DNA of 64,000 bases from Candidatus Foliamicus numerosus (GCA_028285945.1 JAPYNE010000022.1:62001-126000), one strand, 5' to 3'. Counted from the stretch's first letter, positions 16,576-24,807 are shown. The notes: generated by a model not told the origin, from the letters alone. Made by a program: numbers and translations.

Positions 16576-17603
16576 GCACCGGCAGATCGCAAGGGATTCT
16601 CCGCCGAGGCTGGTCCGCGGCAGTCGGCGACTACGCCATCGCCGGGGGCTGGGCACGAGGCGGCGATGCGCTCATTGTTGGCGATGCCGCAGGCGGCGTT
16701 TACGCATTTGAAGGCAAGTCCGGGGCAAAGGCTTGGGCGCAAGAGAGGGTTCATGACGGCGGCGTGCTCGCGCTGGCCATTCATCCAGGCGGCGCCATGT
16801 TCGCCACGGCCGGGCAGGACGGGCGAATCCTCATATGGAACGCCGCCGAAGGCCAGCCGAATCATGCCATCGACCTCGCCAGCGGCTGGGTGGACAATGT
16901 GGCGTGGTCGCCGAACGGCCAATGGCTGGCGGCCTCCTGCTCCCGGCAGGTTCGCGTCTATGGCGTGGACGGCGCGGAAGCTTGGCGCTCTGGCGATCAT
17001 CCCAGCACCGTTAGCGCAATCGCTTGGGCCGGCGCAGGGGAGCTGGCGACGGCCTGTTACGGCCGGGTGGCGTTCTTCGAGGTGCCTGCGGGGAAGCTTC
17101 GCCAGAAACTGGAGTGGAAGGGCTCCTTGGTGTCGATGGCACTGAGCCCGGATGGCGATATCGTGGCCTGCGGCAGCCAGGACAACTCGGTGCATTTCTG
17201 GCGCCGCTCTACGGAGGAGGACTCCATGATGTCCGGCTATCCCGGCAAACCGTCGGCTTTGGCCTTCGATGCCGCCGGCACCCTGCTGGCTACGGGCGGG
17301 GGCAGCGCGGTGACGGTCTGGAGCTTCCAAGGAGGCGGCCCCGAAGGCACGCGCCCCGGCGTTTTGGAGTTTCATGCTCGAACCGTCACAACGCTTGCTT
17401 TCGCCCGCCGCGCGACGCGCCTGGCCTCGGGCGGCCGCGACGGCGCCGTTGTGGTGTGGTCGATGCAGAGCGACGGGGAAGGCGACCCGATCGGGGCCGC
17501 GGTTGTGGCGGACGTAGTGGCCGAATTGCACTGGCGTCCGGACGGTCGCGCGCTGGCCGCGCTCGATGCCCAAGGCGGCGTAACGGCTTGGCGGATAGCA
17601 TGA
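16572..17603 (+). CDS. WD40-repeat beta-propeller protein, zinc locus
   Basis: A 343-residue protein made of about seven WD40-like blades (for example FATAGQDGRILIWN, VACGSQDNSVHFW, LASGGRDGAVVVW). No signal peptide is seen, so it is probably cytoplasmic, unlike the periplasmic propeller chaperone AztD of some zinc loci. The GTG start overlaps the GTPase stop (GTGA), so the propeller is made together with the metallochaperone and may scaffold its client handover (inference). Confidence 0.85.
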   Translation: MSTGRSQGILRRGWSAAVGDYAIAGGWARGGDALIVGDAAGGVYAFEGKSGAKAWAQERVHDGGVLALAIHPGGAMFATAGQDGRILIWNAAEGQPNHAIDLASGWVDNVAWSPNGQWLAASCSRQVRVYGVDGAEAWRSGDHPSTVSAIAWAGAGELATACYGRVAFFEVPAGKLRQKLEWKGSLVSMALSPDGDIVACGSQDNSVHFWRRSTEEDSMMSGYPGKPSALAFDAAGTLLATGGGSAVTVWSFQGGGPEGTRPGVLEFHARTVTTLAFARRATRLASGGRDGAVVVWSMQSDGEGDPIGAAVVADVVAELHWRPDGRALAALDAQGGVTAWRIA

Positions 17604-17710
17604 GCAAACACTTGAATCTCCCGCGCAAGCCGGCTCTGGCACCGCCCGCCGAACGTGCCGTGACCCCCGGCGATAAACAGGCGGCGGCTGTCCTTCACGT
17701 TGCCTCTTAG
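17600..17710 (+). CDS. 36-residue ORF at the 3' end of the zinc operon
   Basis: The ATG overlaps the WD40 stop (ATGA) and the ORF runs 36 residues to TAG. It begins basic (MSKHLNLPRKP) and ends VLHVAS, with no family. Either it is a real small product of the operon, or it is the N-terminus of a longer gene cut at the right breakpoint of the island, because restriction-modification debris begins about 40 bases downstream. Confidence 0.35.
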   Translation: MSKHLNLPRKPALAPPAERAVTPGDKQAAAVLHVAS

Positions 17711-17750
17711 ACGCGCTCGCCTTGCGCCGGCGACCGCTCATGAATCAATC

Positions 17751-17850
17751 GGTCGCCCCGGGCGTAAGCCGCGTGGCAAAACAGGCGCATGCGCGCAAGA
17801 ACCACTCCTGTTTCCTGCTTTTCCGGAAGATCAGGCAAAACCAGCTCGGC
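17751..17850 (+). pseudogene. Relic of DNA methyltransferase 3' end
   Basis: About 100 bp resemble the 3' part of the methyltransferase frame at roughly 18485-18590: both encode the same C-terminal block (in this copy QAHARKNHS, then a decayed FLLFRK; in the other QVHARKNHS and FLVFWK). Divergence is greater than between the endonuclease copies. It stands just upstream of the promoter of the intact-start methyltransferase gene; a TATACT box is visible at 17862-17867. Confidence 0.6.
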
Positions 17851-17892
17851 TGGCTTGGCGATATACTAGGCCGCACACGGAGGTAGCGAACC

Positions 17893-18612
17893 ATGGATTT
17901 GATTCTGGAACAGCCCCATGCGAAGCGCAACAAGAGGATTGTGCGGCGCGGCTCACCCACCAACGATCTTGTGCTGAGCGCCTATCAGGCCTCCAACGAG
18001 CATGTCTTTCCGAAAATACTCGATCTGTACGTAGCGCCGGGCAGCGTCATTGCGGATATTACTTACGGGAAAGGCGTTTTCTGGCGCAATGTGGATGACG
18101 GCAGATACCGTCTCAAGGCAACCGATCTGACCGACGGCATCGATTGCCGCGCCCTGCCCTATCGAGATGCCGAGTTGGACTGCGTCGTGTTTGATCCGCC
18201 CTACATGCACACGCCGGGGGGCACCGCGCATTCCACGCACCAGCCCTTCGAGACTTATTACCGCAATAACATCACCGGCAACAAGACCAAGAGCAAATAT
18301 CACGAAGCGGTGTTGGAGTTGTATGCGCGCACGGGCGAAGAGGTTTGCCGCGTTCTGCGCGACAGGGGCGTGTTTATCGTCAAGTGCCAAGACGAAGTCT
18401 GCTCCAATCGTCAGCGATTCACGCATATTGAAATTATCCGGGAGTACGAAAACCTGGGTTTTGTCGCTTAGGACCTGTTTGTCGTCATGCGCAACAATCG
18501 TCCGGGCATAAGCCGGGCGGCGAAACAGGTTCACGCGCGCAAGAATCACTCCTATTTCCTGGTTTTCTGGAAGAAGGGCAAAACCGGCTCGATATGGGCT
18601 CCGCCGCCGTGA
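17893..18612 (+). pseudogene. DNA methyltransferase gene (DPPY type) with in-frame TAG
   Basis: From ATG 17893 (GGAGG ribosome site at 17879) the frame encodes an amino-methyltransferase with SAM-motif-like ADITYGKG (54-61) and catalytic DPPY (101-104). A TAG at 18469-18471 ends it after 192 residues, yet the same frame continues with family-like sequence (DLFVVMRNN, then [17 protein letters not shown]) to TGA at 18610-18612; full length would be 239 codons with one nonsense change. The stop overlaps the endonuclease GTG as GTGA, the arrangement of a restriction-modification pair. Adenine versus cytosine target and recognition sequence are unknown. Either inactivated, or a 192-residue product survives. 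Confidence 0.7.
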
Positions 18613-18826
18613 ATCCCATCGAGCTGATGCTCAAAGTCATCGGGGAGCATACTCCGCGGTCAAAATGGACCGGATCGCCGCTGGGGCCTTTTCGCCAAGT
18701 GGCCAACACCAACCGCGGAGACATAGGCGAGGAATTTCTCGCCCGCTACCTTGAGTCGTTTGGCATCCCCGTTATCAGGAGCCAGTCGCGCGTGATGGAG
18801 TGGGACTTGGAAATCGGAAGCAAGCG
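18578..18826. repeat. Direct repeat copy 2, partner of 11466-11714
   Basis: Right-hand copy of the 249-bp direct repeat (offset 7112). It covers the last methyltransferase codons and the endonuclease N-terminus. Homology between the copies stops at AAGCG (18822-18826), after which both sides carry unrelated DNA. Confidence 0.85.
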
Positions 18827-18860
18827 CTATTCTCAGGGGTCGGGTTCCCCCACTGGCTGA
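18609..18860 (+). pseudogene. Restriction endonuclease-like gene, N-terminal fragment, copy 2
   Basis: GTG 18609 overlaps the methyltransferase stop. The first 73 residues carry GDIGEEFL and MEWDLEIGSKR, as in copy 1, then the frame runs 11 residues of unrelated sequence to TGA. The catalytic ExK segment expected after GSKR is absent, so no functional nuclease can be made. Genes on the opposite strand at 18775-19017 are also fragments, so this is a decayed defence locus. Confidence 0.65.
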
Positions 18861-19017
18861 ACAGCACATAAGTCTTGTTGAATGTATCGGGGGAAATCAC
18901 GTCGATCCGCGACTTTAAGCGACTCTGGATGTCTTTTCGCTCCAGAATTCCATGTTGACTGAAAGTAGTAGTTGGTATCGGCTGGATTGAATCATTGCTG
19001 ATTTGAAATACCGGCAT
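18775..19017 (-). pseudogene. N-terminal fragment of a NucS/DUF91-like nuclease family protein
   Basis: From ATG 19017 about 45 residues (MPVFQISNDS, then ERKDIQSRLKSRIDVISPDT) match the start of a family of predicted nucleases that normally continues into LxIAEEFGxWEDSRRRIDLL and a VIELKR active site. Here similarity ends at about 18883 and the frame runs on through unrelated sequence, finally antisense to endonuclease copy 2. Family recognition is from memory of the N-terminal pattern. It marks the right edge of the rearranged region, 30 bp from ccmI. Confidence 0.45.
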
Positions 19018-19046
19018 TCTGGCTGCCTCCAATATGTTCGCTTGCC

Positions 19047-20111
19047 TCAAGGCTGGCGGGTGAGTTCTAGTTCGAGGGTGCCCTGCCCTGCTTGCCAGCG
19101 GGCTTGCGCTTCGTAGTCGCCGGGGCTTCGGGTGGTCTGGCCGCTGGCGGAGAAGCGGGCGGTGATGGCAAGTTCAGGCTGATCGGAAATCCTCGCGCCG
19201 GGAAGCATGGCATCGGCATCGCTGAGCCGGACTTGCAGCGGGAAGCGCGCGCCGTCCACGCGCTTTGCGGCCAGCGGCGGTCCGGCTTGGCCGGGAATGC
19301 GTGCCACGACGAAAAGAACGGCGCCGGGTGGCGGGGATGCGGGCGGGCCAAGGCTTAACCGAAGCTCCACATTGCCGGTCACGACAGCGGCTTCTTCTTC
19401 TGCGGCGGACGGCCCGGTTGCACCAACGGCTTCTTCTTCCGCGGCGACCGGGCCGCTCGCACCAACGCTCGCGCCCAGCCGATTAAGTTCGCCTTCAACG
19501 ATGGCCCGCACCTCGGGCGTGACCGGGCCTTGCAGCATGGCCCTCCAGCGTTGCGCGGCCACTGCGCTCTCGCCCGTTGCGCTGGCTCGCAAGCCGCCGT
19601 ACCAAAGACCTTTGGGATTGGCGGGGTCCGCCTGCAGCACCTGTTCGACCATTTCGCCCGCGTCCTGCAAGAGACGCTCTGGGTTCTCAAGAATCAACGC
19701 CTCGGCCTTGCCCATAAGCGCGTCCATGTCGCGTCCGCCGGTCAGGTCCAGCACCTGGTCGAAGGCTTGCGCCGCCTCGGAGTAACGCTCCACTTGGGTG
19801 TAGGAGGCCCCCAGCAGCATCCAGCCTCTAGGATCGTCCGGCGATGCCTCCAGCCTTGCGCGCAGGGGATCAATGAGTTGGTCCACGGCGGGCGGCGAGC
19901 CGTCCTGGCGAATCTCCAAGCCGGCATGGGCCCACTGGTGGTTGCTGGATTGCAGATAGGTCAGCGCGGCCAGAACCGGGATCAGCAGGCAGGATGCGGT
20001 AAGCGCCGCGGTGCTTGCGGGCTTGCCGCGGTCGCGCCACAGCGGCGGCGCGACGCAGGCCAGCGCCGCTGCGACCAGAAACACGCAGATTGCAACGAAG
20101 CCGGCTGCCAT
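19047..20111 (-). CDS. ccmI: Cytochrome c maturation protein CcmI
   Basis: A 354-residue protein with one or two N-terminal membrane segments and a TPR-containing periplasmic part (GWMLLGASYTQVERYSEAAQAFDQVL). CcmI holds apocytochrome c for ligation by CcmFH. The stretch near residues 215-240 contains a repeated short acidic/Ala block (PVAAEEEAVGATGPSAAEEE), an internal duplication of about 15 residues. Last gene of the ccmABCDEFGHI operon; starts 10 bp after ccmH. Confidence 0.85.
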   Translation of the reverse strand: MAAGFVAICVFLVAAALACVAPPLWRDRGKPASTAALTASCLLIPVLAALTYLQSSNHQWAHAGLEIRQDGSPPAVDQLIDPLRARLEASPDDPRGWMLLGASYTQVERYSEAAQAFDQVLDLTGGRDMDALMGKAEALILENPERLLQDAGEMVEQVLQADPANPKGLWYGGLRASATGESAVAAQRWRAMLQGPVTPEVRAIVEGELNRLGASVGASGPVAAEEEAVGATGPSAAEEEAAVVTGNVELRLSLGPPASPPPGAVLFVVARIPGQAGPPLAAKRVDGARFPLQVRLSDADAMLPGARISDQPELAITARFSASGQTTRSPGDYEAQARWQAGQGTLELELTRQP

Positions 20112-20121
20112 GATCGGCGCG

Positions 20122-20652
20122 TTAATCCTCCTCGGGGATCGGCATTTTCATACGCCGCCGGATAACGAGCGCAATCGCGCCCAGCGCAAGGGCCACGATC
20201 ACGCCGGGGCCCATCCAGAGCAAAAGCGTATTGGGCGCCAGCCGGGGACGGTAGAGGGCGAAGTCGCCGTAACGGTCCAGCAGGAACTGCTTGATATCGC
20301 CTTCGCTTGCCCCTCCCTCCACCATGCGGCGCAACTCGCGGCGCATGTCTTTTGCCAGCGGCGCGTCGGAATCGGCCAGGTTCTGGTTCTGGCAAACCAT
20401 GCAGCGCACTTCCTCAAGCAGCTTGCGGTAGAGGCTTTGCTGCTCGGCGGTCCGGAGCGGCGCTTCGGTATCCACGGCATTGGCGCTTGCCGCCGCCAGC
20501 ATCAGCAAAACCGCTGCCACAGCAGCTTTGGCGCAGCCCGGAAGGAGAGCTTGCGCGCGGGAGCCAAAGCGTCCCGCCTTTACGGAAGGCGAGGCCGCTG
20601 CCAAGGCAATGCCGCAAGGGCTGATGCCATCATTTCCGCAACAGCCTTTCAT
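20122..20652 (-). CDS. ccmH: Cytochrome c maturation protein CcmH
   Basis: A 176-residue CcmH of the short form, with RCMVCQNQNL (Cys84 and Cys87), the redox pair that reduces or holds apocytochrome c, and a C-terminal membrane helix (GVIVALALGAIALVI). The ATG at 20652 overlaps the ccmG stop (ATGA) and gives an unusually long N-terminal extension of about 35 residues before the signal-like helix; a downstream start is possible. It acts in the periplasm with CcmF. Confidence 0.9.
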   Translation of the reverse strand: MKGCCGNDGISPCGIALAAASPSVKAGRFGSRAQALLPGCAKAAVAAVLLMLAAASANAVDTEAPLRTAEQQSLYRKLLEEVRCMVCQNQNLADSDAPLAKDMRRELRRMVEGGASEGDIKQFLLDRYGDFALYRPRLAPNTLLLWMGPGVIVALALGAIALVIRRRMKMPIPEED

Positions 20653-21194
20653 TGCGCGCCGCCTTCGAGCACGGGCAGGAATGCTTGCGAGAACACCGCT
20701 TCGTCGAGAGGCCCCACATGCCGATACCGCACGATGCCTTTGGCGTCGATCAGGAAGGTTTCCGGCGCGCCGTAAACGCCCCAGTCGATGCCGGCGCGCC
20801 CGTTAGCGTCCACGGCAATGGCCCGGTAGGGATTGCCCCTCAGTTGCAGCCATTCCCGCGCGTCCGCCGGCGCGTCCTTCCAGTTAAGCCCGTACAGCGG
20901 CGCGCCGGCCCGGCCCAGCGCCATGAGGAACTCGTGCTCGACGATGCAGCCAGAGCACCAGCTGGCCCAGATGTTCAGCATCCAAGGGCCTTCCTCGACA
21001 TCCTGCAAGGAGAAAACGGAACCCGGGGCCAACAACTCCGGCAGCGAGAACTCCGGCGCCGCCCGGCCGATGAGCGGTGAAGGCACCAAGCCGGGATCGC
21101 GCCCTAGGCTGACGCCGAAGAAATACACCATCACAGCGAGCGCCGCGCATGGCAGCAGCAGAATCCAGCGCACACGCCGGCGGCCGCTGCTCAC
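20649..21194 (-). CDS. ccmG: Thiol:disulfide interchange protein CcmG/DsbE
   Basis: A 181-residue membrane-anchored thioredoxin-fold protein (N-terminal helix residues 10-27) with active site WASWCSGC (Cys80 and Cys83) and GAPETFLID cis-Pro loop region. It reduces apocytochrome c or CcmH in the periplasm. The chosen GTG at 21194 overlaps the ccmF stop as GTGA; the open frame upstream is antisense-free but inside ccmF and not family-like. CxxC is CSGC in place of the commoner CPTC/CVPC. Confidence 0.9.
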   Translation of the reverse strand: MSSGRRRVRWILLLPCAALAVMVYFFGVSLGRDPGLVPSPLIGRAAPEFSLPELLAPGSVFSLQDVEEGPWMLNIWASWCSGCIVEHEFLMALGRAGAPLYGLNWKDAPADAREWLQLRGNPYRAIAVDANGRAGIDWGVYGAPETFLIDAKGIVRYRHVGPLDEAVFSQAFLPVLEGGAQ

Positions 21195-23122
21195 GACTCG
21201 TCCTCTTTGGGCGAGGCCATCCGGTAACGCCGGTCCGAAATCGCCAGCAGCCCTCCTAAGCCCATAATCAGCGCGCCCAGCCAGATGAACCGCACCAGCG
21301 GCTTCACTTGCACGCGCACGCTCCAAGCCTCCTCGCCCAGCGGCTCGCCGAGCGCGACGAACAGGTCGTGCCGCCATCCGGCATCGATTCCGGCTTCAGT
21401 CATCGGGCTTTGCTGCACCTCATAGACGCGCTTTTGCGGATACAGCGTGGTGACGGGCCGGCCGTTGCGGGAAACCCGCACCACGCCCTGGGCGGCCTGG
21501 TAATTTGGCCCCTCGACCTCTTCGATGCGCTCAAGCTGGAACTCGTATCCGGATACTTCAAGGTTTTCGCCCAGCGCCAGGCGTCGGTCGGTTTCCACTC
21601 CCCAAGCGGAAACGACGACGATGCCCAGCGTGGTCACGCCCAGCCCGCAATGCGCCAGCTGCATACCCCAAGCCGAACGCCCCGGCCGCGGGCCGCGCCG
21701 GAGCAGCCAAGCCACAGGATCGCGCAGCGCTGCCGCAATCACCCATAGCCCAGCCAGCATCCCGATGCCCGTCAATATGCCTGCGAACCCGTAGGCCGCC
21801 GCAGTCAGAACGATCACTCCGAGAATGGCGACCGCCGCTGGCACCCTGAGCTTCCGTCCCCAGGCAGCGGTATTGGTCGCCTTCCAGGAAGCATGCATGC
21901 CGGCGCCCACAACCAGCAGCAGCGGCAGCATGGGAAGGATGAAAACCAAGTTGAAATAAGGCGGTCCCACGGAGATCTTTCCCATATCCAAGGCATCCAG
22001 CGCCAGCGGATAGAGTGTGCCGAACAGCACAAGAACCGTGGCGGCGCTGAGCAGCACCGTGTTGACCAGCAGCGCCGATTCGCGCGACACCAGCTTAAAG
22101 CCGGTTTGCGGATTGGCGGCGACGTTCCTGAATGCGTACAGCAGCAGCGCGCCGCCCATCACGATGGCCAGAAACACTAGGATGAACAGCCCGCGGGCCG
22201 GATCGCTGGCGAAGGCATGCACCGAAACCAGCACCCCGGAGCGCACCAGGAAGGTGCCCAGCAGGCTCAAGCCGAAAGCGGCGATCGCCAAAAGCAGCGT
22301 GGTGTTGCCGAACAGCCCGCGGCGCTCGGTCACGGCCAGGGTGTGGATCAGCGCGGTGCCGGCCAGCCAGGGCATAAACGAGGCGTTCTCCACCGGATCC
22401 CAGAACCACCATCCGCCCCAGCCCAGCTCGTAGTAGGCCCACCAGCTTCCCAGCGCGATCCCCACCGTGAGGAACATCCAGGCCGCAGTGGTCCACGGAC
22501 GGGTCCAGCGCGCCCAGCGCCGGTCGAGCCGCCCGCCCAGAAGGGCCGCGATGGCAAAAGCGAAGGGCACAGCTAGGCCCACATAGCCCATGTAGAGCAG
22601 CGGCGGGTGAATCGCCAAGGCCGGATCTTGGAGCAGCGGATTGAGATCGGCGCCGTCGGCGGCGGCGGGAAACAGCCTCAGGAAAGGGTTGGAGGTGAGC
22701 AGGATGAACAGCAAAAAGCCGATGCTTATCAAGCCCAGCACGCCAAGCACTCGTGCTCTCAGCGTTGGCGGCAGCGAACGGCTGGCCAGCGCCACCGCCG
22801 CCGTCCAGCTGCTCAGGATGAGCTGCCAGAGAACCAGCGAGCCCTCGTGCGCGCCCCAGATCGCCGCGAAGCGGTACATGGCCGGCAGCTTGAGGTTCGA
22901 ATGCAGCGCCACGTACTGGACGCTGAAGTCGTGGCGGAGGAAGCTGACCGCCAGCATGGCGAACGCCAGCGCGACAAACGCCAGCATCCCCAGCGCGCAA
23001 GGCCGGCCCGCTTCCATCCACCGGACATTGCCCGCATGCGCTCCCGCCAGCGGGAATACGGCCAAGGCCGCCGCCAAGCATAAGGCGAGCGCCAGGCTGA
23101 TCTGGCCGATTTCAGGGATCAT
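21191..23122 (-). CDS. ccmF: Cytochrome c heme lyase subunit CcmF
   Basis: A 643-residue polytopic membrane protein with the WWD heme-handling motif WGGWWFWDPVENASFMPWL in its first third and about 14-15 hydrophobic segments. It ligates heme to apocytochrome with CcmH and CcmI. Start at 23122 (MIPEIGQISLALAL) is preferred over 23152. About 310 bp separate it from ccmE, filled by a stem-loop repeat, whereas most other genes of the operon overlap. Confidence 0.93.
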   Translation of the reverse strand: MIPEIGQISLALALCLAAALAVFPLAGAHAGNVRWMEAGRPCALGMLAFVALAFAMLAVSFLRHDFSVQYVALHSNLKLPAMYRFAAIWGAHEGSLVLWQLILSSWTAAVALASRSLPPTLRARVLGVLGLISIGFLLFILLTSNPFLRLFPAAADGADLNPLLQDPALAIHPPLLYMGYVGLAVPFAFAIAALLGGRLDRRWARWTRPWTTAAWMFLTVGIALGSWWAYYELGWGGWWFWDPVENASFMPWLAGTALIHTLAVTERRGLFGNTTLLLAIAAFGLSLLGTFLVRSGVLVSVHAFASDPARGLFILVFLAIVMGGALLLYAFRNVAANPQTGFKLVSRESALLVNTVLLSAATVLVLFGTLYPLALDALDMGKISVGPPYFNLVFILPMLPLLLVVGAGMHASWKATNTAAWGRKLRVPAAVAILGVIVLTAAAYGFAGILTGIGMLAGLWVIAAALRDPVAWLLRRGPRPGRSAWGMQLAHCGLGVTTLGIVVVSAWGVETDRRLALGENLEVSGYEFQLERIEEVEGPNYQAAQGVVRVSRNGRPVTTLYPQKRVYEVQQSPMTEAGIDAGWRHDLFVALGEPLGEEAWSVRVQVKPLVRFIWLGALIMGLGGLLAISDRRYRMASPKEDES

Positions 23123-23200
23123 GCTTATTAAACCGAGCGTCCTGTCCTGCATATTGCATCAAGGGAGCGTAGAGTCTGGGCAAGATTTTGCTTAGCCCTC

Positions 23201-23324
23201 GCCATTTCCCGCTCCCCTCTTCCGGGAGTGTCGGAGGCAGGGTGAGCGCCGATGTCCCGGCGCGAACGAGCAAGCCCCATGGACGGGTTTATGCGTCTCC
23301 CGGAAGAGGGGAGCGGGAAATGGC
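23201..23324. repeat. Stem-loop repeat, family member 2 (between ccmE and ccmF)
   Basis: Bases 23201-23228 and 23297-23324 are perfect 28-bp inverted copies (outer end GCCATTTCCC, inner end CGGGAG). The 68-base loop ends in AGCCCCATGGACGGGTTT and ATGCGT, the signature of the element at 6764. The outer arm sequences differ completely from member 1, though each is perfectly paired. Inside the ccm transcript it would form a strong hairpin that could attenuate ccmF-I expression. Confidence 0.8.
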
Positions 23325-23432
23325 TTCATCTGCGAGCTCGGAGCGTAGCCGTGCCTATGGCGCAGCGAGGGGCGGGATCGAAGCGCCATCAACGGCTTGG
23401 AAGACGAGATTCCTTGGTTCCCGGAAGGAGTG

Positions 23433-23879
23433 TCAGCGAAGGGAAGCATCCGGGGGATGGCCCTTTTCCTCCAGCATTTCCGCGACTTCCGGCGGCATGT
23501 AGTTCTCGTCGTGGCGGGCCAGGACTTCATCGGCCTCAAACAGCCCGTCCGCGCCCAGCCAGCCGTGGGCAACCACGCCCTGCCCTTCACGGAAAAGATC
23601 GGGCAACACGCCCGCGTAAGCAACGGTGACGCTGCGGTCCAGATCGGTCACATCGAAACGCACTTCCAGCGCCCCGGACAGGCGCCGCACGCTGCCCCGC
23701 TCGACCAGCCCGCCAACGCGCAGGCGTCGTCCTTCCGGCGCCTCGCCCGAGGCGATCTGCGTGGGCGTATAGAAATAAAGCATATTCTGCTCGAAAGCGG
23801 TTAGCACCAGCGCCGCGGCCGCCGCCAGGCAGACGAGTCCGCCGATCACCGCCACCATCCGGCGCCGGCGCGGCGTCAT
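23433..23879 (-). CDS. ccmE: Heme chaperone CcmE
   Basis: A 148-residue periplasmic heme chaperone anchored by an N-terminal helix (residues 9-27). The covalent heme ligand is His123 in ARHDENYMPPE, with Tyr127 as the usual axial ligand. Start ATG 23879 overlaps the ccmD stop (ATGA). It carries heme from CcmABCD to CcmF. Confidence 0.92.
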   Translation of the reverse strand: MTPRRRRMVAVIGGLVCLAAAAALVLTAFEQNMLYFYTPTQIASGEAPEGRRLRVGGLVERGSVRRLSGALEVRFDVTDLDRSVTVAYAGVLPDLFREGQGVVAHGWLGADGLFEADEVLARHDENYMPPEVAEMLEEKGHPPDASLR

Positions 23880-24061
23880 GCGCGCAGCTCCCAAGAGCCC
23901 TCGTCCGGCGCCGCGTTCCGTTGCCGGATGCGGATGCGCCCGCGCACGCTCCGCAGGCGCCGCCGCGCAGTGAGCATCAACCCCGCAAAGACTGCAAACG
24001 ACAATCCCACGCAGGACCAGACGAACGCAGCATAGCCGCCCATGGCCAGAAACTCCCTCAT
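23876..24061 (-). CDS. ccmD: Heme exporter protein CcmD
   Basis: A 61-residue protein with one membrane helix near the N-terminus (MGGYAAFVWSCVGLSFAVFAG) and a basic cytoplasmic tail (RRRLRS, RGRIRIRQR). CcmD releases holo-CcmE from CcmABC. Overlaps ccmC (ATGA at 24058-24061) and ccmE (ATGA). Confidence 0.88.
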   Translation of the reverse strand: MREFLAMGGYAAFVWSCVGLSFAVFAGLMLTARRRLRSVRGRIRIRQRNAAPDEGSWELRA

Positions 24062-24807
24062 GCGCACGCCTCCGCCGCGTCTCGCACCCAGCGGGCGCTG
24101 CGCTCGCGCAACAGCACTTCAGCCCGCGCCCGGGTCAGCGTGACCGCCATGGAAAACAGCACCGATCCGGCCACCATCACCAGCAGAGGCCAAAGCATAT
24201 CCCAGGTGATTGCCGGCGCCGCTAATCGGGAAATAGTGGGCCCCTGGTGCAGGCTGCTCCACCATTCCACTGAAAACTTGATGATCGGCAGGTTCACCAC
24301 GCCCACCACCGCGAGAATGCCGGCCGCGCGATCCGCCGTCGAACGCTCTTCCAGCGAGGCATGCAGCAGCATGTAGCCCAGATAGAGGAAGAACATCACC
24401 AGCACCGAGGTGAGCCGGGCATCGCCCCAGCTCCAGTAGGCGCCCCACATGGGTTTGCCCCAGAGCATGCCGGTGGCCAGCGCCAGCCCGGTGAACGCCA
24501 ATCCCACCGGCGCTGCGGCAGCGGCGATGGCGTAGGCCAGCTTCATCCGCCATATCAGCCCGATCGCCGAACCGATCGCCATCAGCGCGTAGAGCTGCAT
24601 CGCCAGATAGGCGGCGGGAACATGGAAGTAAATGATGCGGTAGGCATCGCCCTGCTGATAGTCCGGCGGCGCCAGCAGCAAGCCGCCGAAAGCGCCGACT
24701 GCGATGGCGGCAAGGCCCGACCAGAGCATCCAAGGCTCGATGCGCGCCGCAATCCGGTAGAAATGCGGAGGCGAAGCAAACTTGTGCAGCCAGTTGGGAA
24801 GTCGCAT
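24058..24807 (-). CDS. ccmC: Heme transporter CcmC
   Basis: A 249-residue protein with six membrane helices and a tryptophan-rich heme motif (WGAYWSWGDARLTS) and flanking His residues (YFHVPAAY). The motif is one residue longer than the common WGTWWVWDARLTS, an unusual spacing to note. CcmC presents heme to CcmE. It begins 169 bp after ccmB, a longer gap than the other overlaps in the operon. Confidence 0.9.
   Translation of the reverse strand: MRLPNWLHKFASPPHFYRIAARIEPWMLWSGLAAIAVGAFGGLLLAPPDYQQGDAYRIIYFHVPAAYLAMQLYALMAIGSAIGLIWRMKLAYAIAAAAAPVGLAFTGLALATGMLWGKPMWGAYWSWGDARLTSVLVMFFLYLGYMLLHASLEERSTADRAAGILAVVGVVNLPIIKFSVEWWSSLHQGPTISRLAAPAITWDMLWPLLVMVAGSVLFSMAVTLTRARAEVLLRERSARWVRDAAEACA

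Noticed and set aside
11466..18826. CRISPR array or prophage in the island
   Set aside because: No regularly spaced short repeats, integrase, capsid or tail genes are present; the only repeats are the two 249-bp copies and the methyltransferase tail.
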